Positions 54,687 through 64,000 of a DNA stretch of 64,000 nt are shown here, in pieces; the first letter of the stretch is position 1, and every line of letters starts with the position of its first letter. Both the position numbers and the translations under genes were made by a program. Location of the stretch: positions 82,162,911 to 82,226,910 of the forward strand of contig NC_133653.1 in the NCBI RefSeq assembly GCF_009905375.1. Direction: 5' to 3'. Source of the DNA: Apium graveolens. Its lineage: Eukaryota; Streptophyta; Magnoliopsida; Apiales; Apiaceae. The notes beneath the pieces are model-generated. The model saw only the letters and a program-made list of their open reading frames with translations. It did no database searches and was not told where the DNA came from.

Positions 54687-55249
54687 CTAACTTTTTATTG
54701 GGTTCTCAATTGAGAGATCCTTAAAAACAAAATTAGCAAACATCATAAAGAATCTAGCATAATAGATGTTCTTAGACCTCTTCTTTATATCTCCTAACTT
54801 ACTCCCTAATTCATACATGACAAAAGTGCTGAAATTAAAATACTTATCACTTAAAAGCATATAAAGCATGTTAACAAGTGAATAAGTCACAGCATCAAAG
54901 TTGCTAACATTACCAGAAAACACCTTAATAAAGGAATAACATAGAAAGCTCCATTATTTCCTAAGACCCATTCTACTAACATCACCTAACTTAGTGGCAT
55001 TAACATCATAACCCATAGAAATTAGCATGTTACTCACATCAGTGTCTGTGTGTGGAGCAAGTGAGTTATTCTCAGGCAGTTTAAAGCACTTTTCAATTGT
55101 ATCACAGTTAATGCAGTGTTCATTCCCTTTGAGATTGAAGGTAATGGTTTTGTCCTTTGAGTTGAACACTGCTGTAGTCCAAATTTCCTCGACAACTTCA
55201 CAGTAAGCATCAAATTTTACTCTGGTTGCATTTCAATTTGTTTAGACAT
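54687..55249 (-). pseudogene. Env-position protein of F, N-terminal domain
   Basis: A minus-strand ATG at 55247-55249 (MSKQIEMQPE) lies about 10 bases after the pol stop. After a shift the sequence reads DAYCEVVEEIWTTAVFNS, FNLKGNEHCINCDTIEKC, FKLPENN, and later NVSNFDAVTYSLVNMLYMLL and KNIYYARFFMMFANFVF. The order FW/IW, then a TIEK/TVR motif, then LPEN, then SNFDA, then YFARF is the same as in B and C, so this is a distant member of the same protein family. Confidence 0.6.
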
Positions 55250-55258
55250 CAAAATAAA

Positions 55259-55873
55259 TTAATAGTAATTAAGCATACCTAACTCACTTACCAACCTAGT
55301 AAAGGTGGATTGATCAAGTGGCCTGGTAAAGATGTCTGCAAGTTTCTCTCACTTGGAACAAAGTGAAGTTCCACTGTACCATTCATGACATATTCTCTAA
55401 TGAAGTGGTACTTGATGTCAATGTGCTTGGTTCTTGAATGCTAGACTGGATTTTCAGTAATTGTAATGGCACTTGTGTTGTCACAGAAAACAGGAATCCT
55501 ATTCACCTATAGACCATAGTCCAACAGTTGATTTTTCATCCACAAAATCTGTGCACAACAACTACCAACATCAATATATTCAGCCTCAGTTGTGGAAGTA
55601 GAGACTGAATTTTGCTTTTTATTCAACCAGGATACTAGCTTATTTCCTAGAAATTAACAGGTTCCTATTGTACTTTTTCTATCAGTCGTACAACCTGCAT
55701 AATTTGCATCTGAATAACCACTTAGATTAAAACTAGAATCTCTAGGATACCAAATGCCAAGTTTTAGAGTTCCTTTGAGATATCTGAAAATTCTTTTAAT
55801 AGCTACTAAATGAGATTTTCTAGGATCAGCTTGAAATCTAGTATAAAGACAAGTAGCAAATATTATATCTGTC
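55259..55873 (-). pseudogene. Copia F RNase H and pol end
   Basis: Minus strand from the G1 junction: [95 protein letters not shown], then a shift before the end region. It ends at TAA 55259-55261. Confidence 0.88.
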
Positions 55874-56302
55874 TGTTAGTCCCTTAACAATATAGCAAGA
55901 ATTACAGAAGGGGGGTTGAATGGAATTCTTGAACCTTTTTCTTGAAATAAAAATGTTCAACTCGATTATAGATATATTTGTTTTGATTAGCACAATACGA
56001 AATGTAAACTTGAATGAATCAAAACATAAGTAATTAAAAACAAGAGTCTTTAAAAACTTTCTGGTGGATTTAAACAATTCCACCAGAGATATATATATAA
56101 TATATCGAGAGGACTCTGTGTGCAGAAATGCTCACAGCTGCTTACAAAATGGAACTACTGAGAATACAGGAAATGTTAAAGATTATGCTTACAAAGATTT
56201 CTCTGTTTGTGTGTTTCTCAGCTATCTCAGTCATTTTTCTATTTGCTACTCTCTTGGTTTATATATTACCAAGATTACAAAGTCAAAAAGACTGAACAAA
56301 TA
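55874..56302 (-). mobile_element. Element G1: partial LTR of an F/G-type copia
   Basis: It starts TGTTAGTCCCTTAACAAT inside F pol (left flank CTGTC). It carries ATTACAGAAGGGGGGTTGAA, the GAACAAA end, and breaks off where G2 starts. The rest lies beyond G2, past the gap or outside the window. Confidence 0.75.
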
Positions 56303-56929
56303 TGTTATTCCCAGTGGACTAATAATGAGATTTACAGAAGGGGGGTTGAATATAAATCTCAAAACTTTTTCAAGTTTTGAGTAGTTTCTAAGGCTAAGTG
56401 TTTAAGTGAACAAATGTGTGAATTGCTTGAAGCTGATACAGACAGATATATATTCAAACATAAATGTAAAGAACACAAAGAACTTAAAAACTTTTCTGGT
56501 GGATTTGTTGTTCCACCAGAGATGTGTTATTTCAGAAAATCTGTGATTCAAAGAATTAAATCACAGCTGCTTCCTAGTACAAACTAGATGATTTTCTCTC
56601 TGGATATTTCTAAACAGCTCAGGAAAATTCTTATCTAATTACTAGCTGCTACTTGGTTTATATATCAACAAGTTTACAAGTGAAGACAAAACTATAAAAT
56701 ACAATTGAAAAGATTCTTCACATGTTTTTTCTTCATTTCTCTATCCAATGTAATCTAGGATAATCTGTGAATCTTTGAATACTTCCTTGTTTGCATCAAA
56801 ATGGAAATGCTGCATTTTCTTGATTCCTCCTAGAGGCTTCCACATTTCAGTTTGTCTTTGCCAACCCATGTGCCTCTGTCAGCTTGTGAATTGTCACTAT
56901 CAACTGTTAATGAACTAAGCATCCGTTAA

Positions 56930-57118
56930 AGCTTTCATCCATTGATGCCTTATCCGTTGAGGCTTTATCTGTTGAAGCTTTATCCGTTGATGCATTATCA
57001 GTTGAAGTCTTTATCCGTTGAAGCACTTATCCGTTGATGGATATTATCCGTTGAAGCATTAGAGACATCCGTTGAAGCTTTATTTCTTATCCGTTGAAGG
57101 TCTTCAATATCCGTTGAT
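56930..57118 (-). repeat. ATCCGTTGA tandem array in the G2 LTR
   Basis: About ten irregular units of 15-20 bp containing TTATCCGTTGAAGC or close variants. An inverted pair CAACGGATA (57299-57307) and TATCCGTTG (57321-57329) follows, a perfect 9 bp stem. Confidence 0.85.
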
Positions 57119-57591
57119 ACTTCTTCACTTATATAAAATTACAAGGCATGAAATATTTACAATTAGCCCTCCTATTTGTATATCCATTAGTAGTCAACAT
57201 GACTGATAATTTCCTACAACATCTAAGAATTACAACTTGAAACCAGAGAATGAAATGTGCTACAATACTAAACTTATTGCTAAGTAAAGCTACTCCTTCA
57301 ACGGATAGCCAAGACGGTCTTATCCGTTGAGGCTACAAACACTAGATTTCTACTTAAGTGTTTTGTTTAACTTATCATCAAACTAATACACATATTCCTA
57401 ACAATCTCCCCCTATTTATGTCTACTAGAACTGTAGGCATAAATTTGGGTTTAGCTTGATGATAACAAAACACTTGACAAATATATAAACTGTAATAAAG
57501 CAGAAATTCAAAAGTGCTACAAAAATGTATATGCTGAGATGGAATTGAAGAATTACATTGTTTCCAAGGGTGCTCCTTTAGCCTGAGCAGA

Positions 57592-59319
57592 TTAGTTTCT
57601 TTTCCTTTGATTCCTTGTTTTCTTTCCTAGCCTTCTGTCATTCTCCTCTATTTGAAGTTGAAGTTGTCTGTAGAATTCAGCTTCATCTTCTTCATTGATG
57701 TCTAACTTAGATTACATATCCTTGAGAGTTTTATTACTGGCAATCTTGAGCTGATCTTCAATTCTGAAAAATCTTCTGACTCCTTTGTTGTCTCTGAACT
57801 CCATCAACCAATGAGGTGATTTGTGAATTGTAATTCCTCTTTCTTGAATGAGTAATGTTCTAGGCAAAGCATTGGGCTCCCTCCAAGTTTTCCTTATGTT
57901 GGCAATCTTGTTGAGAATCTCAGTCTTGGTAGTCCTGGTAAAGCCAGAATCCCTTTGTATGGCTGAGTAGACTCTAATCAAGGTAGAGTAGCCTTCATTC
58001 AGAATTCTGTAAAGAGGCCAAGTTCTTTCCCCATCTCCTTTGGATTTGAACACTAGTCTTTCTGGTAGCTGTCTGTAGGCAGCTATTCCCCTTACTTCCT
58101 CCAGCTCATCCAGATAGAGTTCAATGTCTGAAAATTCTTTTATGTCACAGATGTGAACATAATCATCCTTAGAGGCTTGAGGTTTAGGCTTAGGCTTCTG
58201 TGTGAATTTGATTGAGGCTTTAGAGGGTGTTGATTTGATTCTTCTTTTCTGCTTCTTTAATGGTGGTGAAGAGGTTAGGAAGGTGGGCAATTTGATGGTG
58301 TCCCAATCAATTGGTTCCTCCGTGGGAATGATTGTTTCACCATGAATGTTCATGAAGGGGTCAGGCACAATGGGTTCAGGAATAGAGGGTAGTGGTTTGG
58401 ATATTGATTGGGTTTCTTCAGTCTCATCTACCATCTTTCTCTTTGCATTGACCTTCTTTCTGTTCCCTTTCTGCCATTCTTCTCTTCCCTTACTTCTTTC
58501 CTCCATCTCAGTATCAACCATGTCCCCCATAGCTTCATCTTCACTTTTGTCTTCAATTTCTTTCTGTTCTTCAGCCTGACTTGACTTTAGCTATTTTTCA
58601 AGCTTTGCTTGTGCTCTTTTGTCAGCCTTTAGCTGTTTGGCTTCTTCCTTCAACCTTCTGGTTTCTTCCCTCTTGGCTATTGAGAATTTGGGATGTCCTT
58701 GCATCACACATATGCTCTTTCCCTCTCTGAAGATAATAGCCATGTTCCTCCTTACAGCCACATCCATGGTCTATTTGAGCTTTGAGATACTTCTACCCAA
58801 AAGCTTGTCCTCATCAGCCTTTGGAAGAGGAAAATCCACTTCTTTCAGAGGATTCTTTGTAGAGTCCTTATTGGATTCGTTGTTGGGCTTGAGAACCATA
58901 GGTTTCAGATCCTTGGAAGAAGTCTCTCCAACCTTATTCCTCCCTACTGGCTTGAGTTCCATAATAATTGATTCCACTTTTGTGTTATGCTTCACAGATT
59001 GTGATTGAGAAGTTGTAGAACCAAATATTTGTTGCATCTTTTCATCAATCTCCTTCATTTGCTCTTTGACTTGCAATTCAGCTGCTGCTATCTGGATTAG
59101 ATCAATTCCATCAAGCTTTCCTTTGATTTGAATAATTGGAGAAGTGGTGATGACAGGAACTAGCACTTGAGAAATTTGAACTGTTGTTGATGGCTCTCCT
59201 TCCCATTCCCCTTTACTCTCCCCCTTTTTGTTATCATCAAGGGTAGGGGTCAAGCCTTGTGCATTTGCCAGCTGCATGAGTAGATTTGTTTGAGTTTGTT
59301 GATTTTGAAGAATGGTGAC
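57592..59319 (-). pseudogene. Env-position protein of G2, C-terminal domains
   Basis: One frame runs from the gap edge to TAA at 57592-57594, with three stops (near 58770, 58590 and 57717). It holds a helix (LIQIAAAELQVKEQMKEIDE), LLGRSISKL, a Lys/Arg/Glu-rich coiled segment, then EEPIDWDTIKLPTFL, ICDIKEFSDIELYLDELEEV, YRQLPERLVF, LYRILNEGYSTLIRVYSAIQ, then RRFFRIEDQLKIASNKTLKD and a Gln-rich tail. This matches element F block for block, with mostly conservative changes between them. The N-terminal half is lost in the gap. Confidence 0.65.
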
Positions 59320-59419
59320 NNNNNNNNNNNNNNNNNNNNNNNNNNNNNNNNNNNNNNNNNNNNNNNNNNNNNNNNNNNNNNNNNNNNNNNNNNNNNNNNN
59401 NNNNNNNNNNNNNNNNNNN
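59320..59419. other. Assembly gap (100 N)
   Basis: Exactly 100 N. Left of it is copia G2, right of it gypsy H1 gag, both on the minus strand. The true distance and even adjacency are unknown. Confidence 0.99.
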
Positions 59420-59751
59420 ACCGCCCTCGTGCTTCGCTTCGCCCAGCATATCCACTTCCTCCAACCTCAGGGTGAGGGCATCCCATAAGGGGGTTAGTAG
59501 TAACATAGTTGAATATTCATACCCGAGGGTCGAGAATTCAGAGGTATATGTATTTGTGAACTTGAGGATTCGTACCTTGAATAGTCGGGGGAGTTGTCCC
59601 TTTGTGGCTGAGGATGAGTTGCCCCTGTCTGGGCTTCCCCCTGAGTAGATGCTTAGTTGAATGGGGAGGAACCTCCAGGTTGATGAAATCACCTGGGTGT
59701 CCCTGATGGTGTTCCCTCCTCAGAGTGCTGTTGTTCTCGTGTTCTCGCCAT
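59420..59751 (-). pseudogene. H1 gag N-terminus
   Basis: Minus-strand ATG at 59749-59751 gives MARTREQQHSEEGTPSGTPR; a shift then leads into the frame with HSTKHLLRGKPRQGQLILS and stops. The protein is Gln/Pro/Thr-rich, like the N-terminus of H2. Confidence 0.6.
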
Positions 59752-59786
59752 GGTTGTTGTTCCGTTTCTCCCCACAGTCGGGCCAA

Positions 59787-60310
59787 TGTTATGGATTAAA
59801 ACTACTATATAATTGCTGTATTTAATACTAGGACGTGAGCTCCAAGGCTCGATTTGAACTGCTCTTGTGTTTCGTGACTCAATCTGCCTTAACAAGATGC
59901 CTACGTACCTTGTGATTGCCAAGGATCAAGTCAAAAACGTAGTTCTGATTTGTGGGGTGAGCCCCTTATATAGATGTGGGAGTCCTTGAATTGGATGGTA
60001 TAGGAGACTTGGTGGACAAGCTCTGAATTAGGATAGATTAGGAGTCCTAGGAAGAGGAAGCTGATTCCTTATCCTTTAGGTCCCTTGAGGCTAATCTATA
60101 AGGATTTATATCTATTCGGGACTCTCAATAGCTGATTTTCCCTTATTAATTAATTACGAAATTAATTAATAATAGGGCTTTTGGGCCTTTTTTATTCCAC
60201 CAGGCCTGATCTGGTCCATCAGGCTTAACCTTTCTGGTCTGAATATTATACATCTTATATTGGGCCTATCAGCCCATTAATTATAAAATCAGGACTTATT
60301 TATCCTATCA
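59787..60310 (-). repeat. 5' LTR of H1
   Basis: Plus-strand ends are TGTTATGGATTAAAAC and GGACTTATTTATCCTATCA. It has a TATA box on the minus strand (complement of 59966-59972) before a CTCACCCCACAAA leader. It shares the TTAATTAATTA-rich and GGGCC-word segment (60130-60290) with the H2 LTR. Confidence 0.85.
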
Positions 60311-62390
60311 AAAACCAAAATTGAAACGCAATCGCTCGTCAGTTCTATTTCGGTATAATATTATCAGATCGTTATAATCGATTCGGTTATAAAATTGCGT
60401 TAAAATATCAATAATAATAATATTTCTAAAATTTTTAAGCATACAATAGTTTGTTTTTCAAAAGTTAGCATATAAAACATGAGTTTATTTCATTGTACAA
60501 TTTTCATTGTACAATTCCCCTTACTATTAGATCATATAACTTCCCTTACAATAAAACTAAGGAAAGCATAAGACTATATAAGATATAGAAAGAAGATATG
60601 TGAACATTGAATACAGTGATGTTTACTATAATTGCAGAAAAAATTAACTACTCTCATCATGATTCACAAAAATATACAGTATCTTAGTGTATAAACAGCA
60701 AAACAATATATACTACAGGTACTCGGCAAAAACAAGCGGCAAATATCTTAGGCTGAAAAAAATATATTTAGATAAATTATAAAATATTTTGTATTTATTT
60801 ATTTTAAAGTTGATACACATTATTTAATTATATTAATTATTATTAATTAATTTAATTTAGATCGGTTCAGATTTTTCAGTTGGTTTCAAATTATAACGAA
60901 ACCCATAATCGGTTCCGGTTTTAGTTTTTTTTTTTCGGTTTCTTTCGGTTCATTTATTCGAATAGTTTTAAGCGATTTTTAATGATTTCAGATTTATTCA
61001 TTTTTTTTGCTTACCCCTTGTTTCGTTGTATCGGAGAGCAAATGACGAGGGGACAATGACGTAGGGAGAAATAAAGATGGGTGCCTAGATATGCATACAT
61101 GTAATCCAAAAATAGAAGTATAGTTATAATTTGAGTTAAATACAGAATATGTACCTTAAGTTTGTCATGGTGCAACTTGTGTACCTTGATTTTAACATAT
61201 TACAAATGATGTACCTGGACTTTGGAAAGAAGAAGCAAAATGTATACATCTGTTAGCTTCAACTTTAATATTGTTAACTTGAGGTTCTTGTAACTTCATA
61301 GCAGAAGCATTACTGATATACACACTACATACATATTATTTGTCATTGCCCTCTTGTCTCTCCAACCATTTTTCCACTATATATTACATGTATGTATTTA
61401 GGTCTCAACTAATGCCAGATAACATCTCATCACCTGTGTGTCAAAAATGAAAATAAAAATACTATCTCACCTTCGTAGCTAAGAGATACACGACCTTATA
61501 TATGTCACGTGTCATTCTTTCGGGGTTTTCTACTTATTTTTCTTCTTTTATTATGGCCATGTTTAAAGATACAAGGTGCAGGCGGCAGTCTCAAACTATA
61601 TCAAAAAATAAGTGGTGTCATTTTCTGCTAACTACCTCATAAACAGAAATTAGCACCATCAAAGCATTGTCGTATCAATACAAGGAAATCTTGTTTAAAG
61701 TAAGACTCGTTTCTGATTTCTCTACAAGTTTATGATCACAAACATTCAAAAATGAGAGAGAGATAAGCGAGCCCATTAAATTAAAAAATTGAGAGGGGGT
61801 TACTATCACATATGCATGCACAGCCCTCCAGGCTCTAATACATATATATGTGCCAAATCTAAACTTCTTCCACTTTCATGATAGTAATAAATAAAGACAG
61901 AAGGATAAACAAAAACTTTGCAAAGTAAATGGAAGGAAGATGACTTTTTCATCAATTCTGTCACTCATCATTAATTAAATATCTGTCATGCACATCGCTG
62001 GGGACTTCTCTCCATTGTACATCGTCACCCTAGTACTTCATCACGATCAATTAGTACCATGAACGCATCATCAACCTGTCATATTAAAAGAAGAGCTTGT
62101 GCACAAAGGTGCACATAATCAACAGCCTATACTTCATGTCCAGCCCATCCACCTGAAGATCATTTCCCCTATTCAACTTTCCCAAAATTGTGGGTTTCTA
62201 GTTCTTAAAGGACATTTCATTCCCTATGGAAGATCAGTCCAAGCTCCAACAATGCAGTGCATCTTTTATTATTTCTTGTCAAGTTGCCAATATGAATGTA
62301 AATTATCAGTTCCTGGTAAAGTAATTTTATTATCTTCTTTCATTTATAACTTAGATCTTATAGAGATTTACATATTCGTGGAGATTTCAT
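60311..62390. other. AT-rich stretch without a recognised gene
   Basis: 60311-61000 has AACCGA/CGGTTC words near both ends (for example CGGTTCCGGTTTTAG), as in non-autonomous hAT-type elements, but I could not fix its ends. 61120-61230 carries three ATGTACCT or GTGTACCT words about 36-42 bases apart. The plus-strand frame at 62099-62467 (122 codons) has no recognisable domain and overlaps the host-like fragment on the other strand. Confidence 0.5.
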
Positions 62391-62811
62391 TTAAGAGAAG
62401 TACTCAACTGTTGGTTGTTTCTGCTCTGCTGACTGTCTCTGTTCAGCTGGCTTCACCTGGACCGTAGAAGGAATGTTGTTGTGACCATATGAAAATTCAA
62501 CAGGTAGTAGCTGATGAGAATTTCCTGGAGATTGTACACCAAATGGGGAAGAATGGAGAATTCCCTACAAAGAGAAGCCACTTCCTTTCATATTGCTAGC
62601 AGCTGCTGTAGTTGATTTTGCAGGATCAATTGTGCTGGTATTAGATTGTGTGGCTGGAGGGCACATAGATAACATTCCAGAAAAACTTGGGGATAATCCT
62701 TGAGGTTGCTGAGACTGCTACAGTTGCTTAGTGTGTCTTCCTTGAATATTATAGCCACTCGCAGGTGAAGTATTTGAACCAGCAGAATTCAGTTTTTTGG
62801 CCTTCAAAATA
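62391..62811 (-). pseudogene. Fragment resembling the C-terminal part of TIME FOR COFFEE
   Basis: About 140 codons in one minus-strand frame with two internal TAG stops at glutamine-like positions. Readable blocks are GLSPSFSGMLSMCPPATQSN, STIDPAKSTTAAASNMKGSG, SPGNSHQLLPVEFSYGHNN and PSTVQVKPAEQRQSAEQKQP. From memory this wording matches the Gln/Ala-rich C-terminal region of plant TIC clock proteins; no search was run. TIC is a large nuclear protein of several exons, so this is a single partial exon. It has no neighbouring exons that I can see and ends next to a hAT-like sequence, so it is either a decayed gene copy or a captured piece. Confidence 0.5.
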
Positions 62812-62845
62812 GGGATTCAAAAAAACTATTGCATGCTGCAGGTAG

Positions 62846-63116
62846 ACCTGACAATTTTGGACACGACACGACTTACACGACATGAAACGACACGAAAATT
62901 TAATGTTTGTGTTAGCATTTTTAGTACACGACACGAAAGTACACGGTCGAGATTTAGTGTCGGTTTTGTGTTTAACCTTCGAGTACACGACACGACATGA
63001 AGTATACGACTTAAATATGTATTATATTTAAATTTTAATATTTTTTATAAGTATATATAGAATTATAATAATTGTATGTATATTTATTTTAAAATATTAT
63101 TTGATTTCATTATATT
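62846..63116 (+). mobile_element. hAT-like transposon end, truncated by H2
   Basis: It starts near TAGACCTGACAATTTTGGAC and continues with many ACACGACACGA words in both strands (62870-63000). This is the look of plant hAT-type subterminal repeats. The other end is missing; the sequence runs into the LTR of H2. Confidence 0.5.
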
Positions 63117-63730
63117 TGATAGGGAATAAAATAAACCCGAATTGTGTAATTAATATCTCATTAACTATATTAATATAGGGCTGGCAGTTAAGCCCATTAT
63201 AAGAGGCCCAGGGTCCTTGATAAGGGCCCAAAAATAGCCTGGGAATATAATTGATGTTATAATTAATTAAGACCAGATACAGTCCAATAACGAAGCCCAA
63301 TTAAAAAGGGCCCAAAATCCTGATTATTAATTAATTTCTAATTAATTAATAAGGGATAAATAAGCTATCGAGATAAGTCCCAATGAGGATATAAATCCTT
63401 GTAGATTAGCCCCCAAAGGACCTAATAGGATAAGAAATCAGTTTCCTACTTCCTAGTACTCCAAGGTCCATTCTAATTCAGAGACTTGTCCACCAAGTCT
63501 CCTAACCCCAGTCCAATTCAAGGACTCCCAACATCTATATAAGGGGTCTCACCCCCACCACTAAGAACTACATTTTTTGACTTGATCCTTGGCAATCAGC
63601 AAGGTACGTAGACATCTTGTTAAGGCAGATCGAGTCATGAAACACAAGATCAGTCAAATCAAGCCTCGAAGATCACATTCCCTAGTAATAGATACATCAA
63701 TTATTATACCTTAGTTTTTGATCCATAACA
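63117..63730 (+). repeat. 5' LTR of H2 (614 bp)
   Basis: Starts TGATAGGGAATAAAATAAAC and ends TTGATCCATAACA. A TATA box (63536-63542) is followed by GGGGTCTCACCCCCACC, an 11-base spaced GGGGT/ACCCC hairpin, as in H1 (TGGGGTGAGCCCC). Confidence 0.88.
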
Positions 63731-63765
63731 TTTGGTGCCGTCTGTGGGAAGGCACAACAACAACC

Positions 63766-64000
63766 ATTGCGAGAACACGGAGTGGAAGCAGCGCCCTAGA
63801 AGGAGAAACACCAGCGGGGACAACCCAAACGATTTCATCAACCATGGAGGTACCTCCGTATTTAACCTATGTCGCCACCCAAGGAGGAGCCCAGGTAGAA
63901 GCAACTGAACCTCAACCCCAAGAGACGATTCCCCCGACTCATCAAGATACGAATCCCCAACTTCAACAAGTACATACACCTGTGAATTTTCGACCCTTTG
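63766..64000 (+). pseudogene. H2 gag N-terminus, start codon changed to ATT
   Basis: The codon matching the H1 start reads ATT (63766-63768), followed by ARTRSGSSALEGETPAGTTQ. The frame stays open to the window end with Thr/Gln/Pro-rich sequence (EPQPQETIPPTHQDTN). A Met 28 codons on (MEVPPYLTYVATQ) might serve instead. The Gag core lies outside the window. Confidence 0.6.

Larger units (their letters stand above)
49877..55873 (-). mobile_element. Element F: 3' part of a Sirevirus-type copia
   Basis: Minus-strand order: RNase H end of pol (55873-55259), an env-position region (55249-50832), polypurine tract, 3' LTR (to 49877, outer end uncertain). Its 5' part is cut off by the insertion of G1 at 55874 and is not seen again in the window. 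LTR and env-position C-terminus match G2, so they are one wider family, distinct from B and C. Confidence 0.82.
56303..59319 (-). mobile_element. Element G2: 3' part of an F/G-type copia, cut by the assembly gap
   Basis: The LTR (56303-57403, 1101 bp) starts TGTTATTCCCAGTGGACT and ends CATATTCCTAACA. The reverse purine tract ATCTCCCCCTATTT follows (57404-57417). Env-position coding sequence then runs leftward on the minus strand up to the gap. G2 sits inside the LTR of G1, its close relative; AAATA (56298-56302) is its likely target copy. Confidence 0.85.
59420..60310 (-). mobile_element. Element H1: 5' end of a short-LTR gypsy element
   Basis: Minus strand: LTR (59787-60310, 524 bp, TGATAGG start), primer site (59769-59785, TGGCCCGACTGTGGGGA), and the beginning of gag. 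It matches H2 at 63117 in every part. The primer site, LTR size and leader suggest a Tat-branch gypsy element, but no pol is visible, so the placement is tentative. Confidence 0.8.
63117..64000 (+). mobile_element. Element H2: 5' end of a short-LTR gypsy element
   Basis: LTR 63117-63730, primer site TGGTGCCGTCTGTGGGA at 63733-63749, then the beginning of gag, cut by the window end. It is the sister of H1 in the opposite orientation. Confidence 0.85.

Noticed and set aside
62099..62467. 122-codon plus-strand ORF
   Set aside because: It overlaps the TIC-like minus-strand fragment, has no recognisable domain and no promoter signs.

Overview
The window looks like intergenic plant DNA, almost entirely LTR retrotransposons nested inside one another. 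It is a eudicot by element type: Tekay chromovirus, Athila and Sirevirus-type copia. My general familiarity with these families suggests Apiaceae, but nothing in the window proves it. No intact host gene was found. The only host-like coding trace is a broken piece resembling the C-terminal part of TIME FOR COFFEE at 62391-62811 (minus). No tRNA, rRNA or CRISPR array was seen. 59320-59419 is an assembly gap of 100 N.

Left part (1-27933). Element B is a Sirevirus-type copia whose 5' half lies left of the window. It was hit by two later elements: A, a Tekay chromovirus (up to 10024, 3.9 kb LTRs), and C, a complete 13.25 kb Sirevirus-type copia (10699-23948, 615 bp LTRs, target duplication GTTAC). 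B resumes at 23949 and ends with its 3' LTR at 27933. B and C carry a long extra coding region (env-like position) between pol and the 3' LTR.

Middle part (27934-46214). Element D is an Athila element on the minus strand. B sits inside its 3' LTR. Its gag is cut by two solo LTRs, one Athila (38315-39762) and one Tekay (40302-44430). Its 3' end has been rearranged into a large tail-to-tail inverted repeat (27934-30765). D itself sits a few bases inside E, a lone second type of Tekay-like LTR (46217 to about 49876).

Right part (49877-64000). F is a minus-strand copia fragment with a 4.4 kb env-like region directly behind pol. F's pol is cut by the LTR of G1, which is cut by G2 of the same family, and G2 runs into the assembly gap. 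After the gap come H1, the 5' end of a short-LTR gypsy element on the minus strand, a 2.8 kb AT-rich stretch with the host-like fragment and a hAT-like end, and H2, the 5' end of a sister gypsy element on the plus strand.

How the parts work: each element would encode Gag for particles, protease, reverse transcriptase with RNase H, and integrase. The copia elements add env-position proteins of unknown role, and Tekay A adds an acidic upstream ORF. Every gag-pol in the window is broken by stops or shifts. The most unusual observations are: (1) a 40-codon micro-ORF near the end of the Tekay LTRs whose first residues copy the histone H3 tail, in an element class that also carries a chromodomain; (2) a shared env-position protein family preceded by a TATA-like box and a strong splice-acceptor-like tract; (3) family-specific short words scattered through LTR, spacer and coding sequence; (4) the Athila tail-to-tail palindrome.
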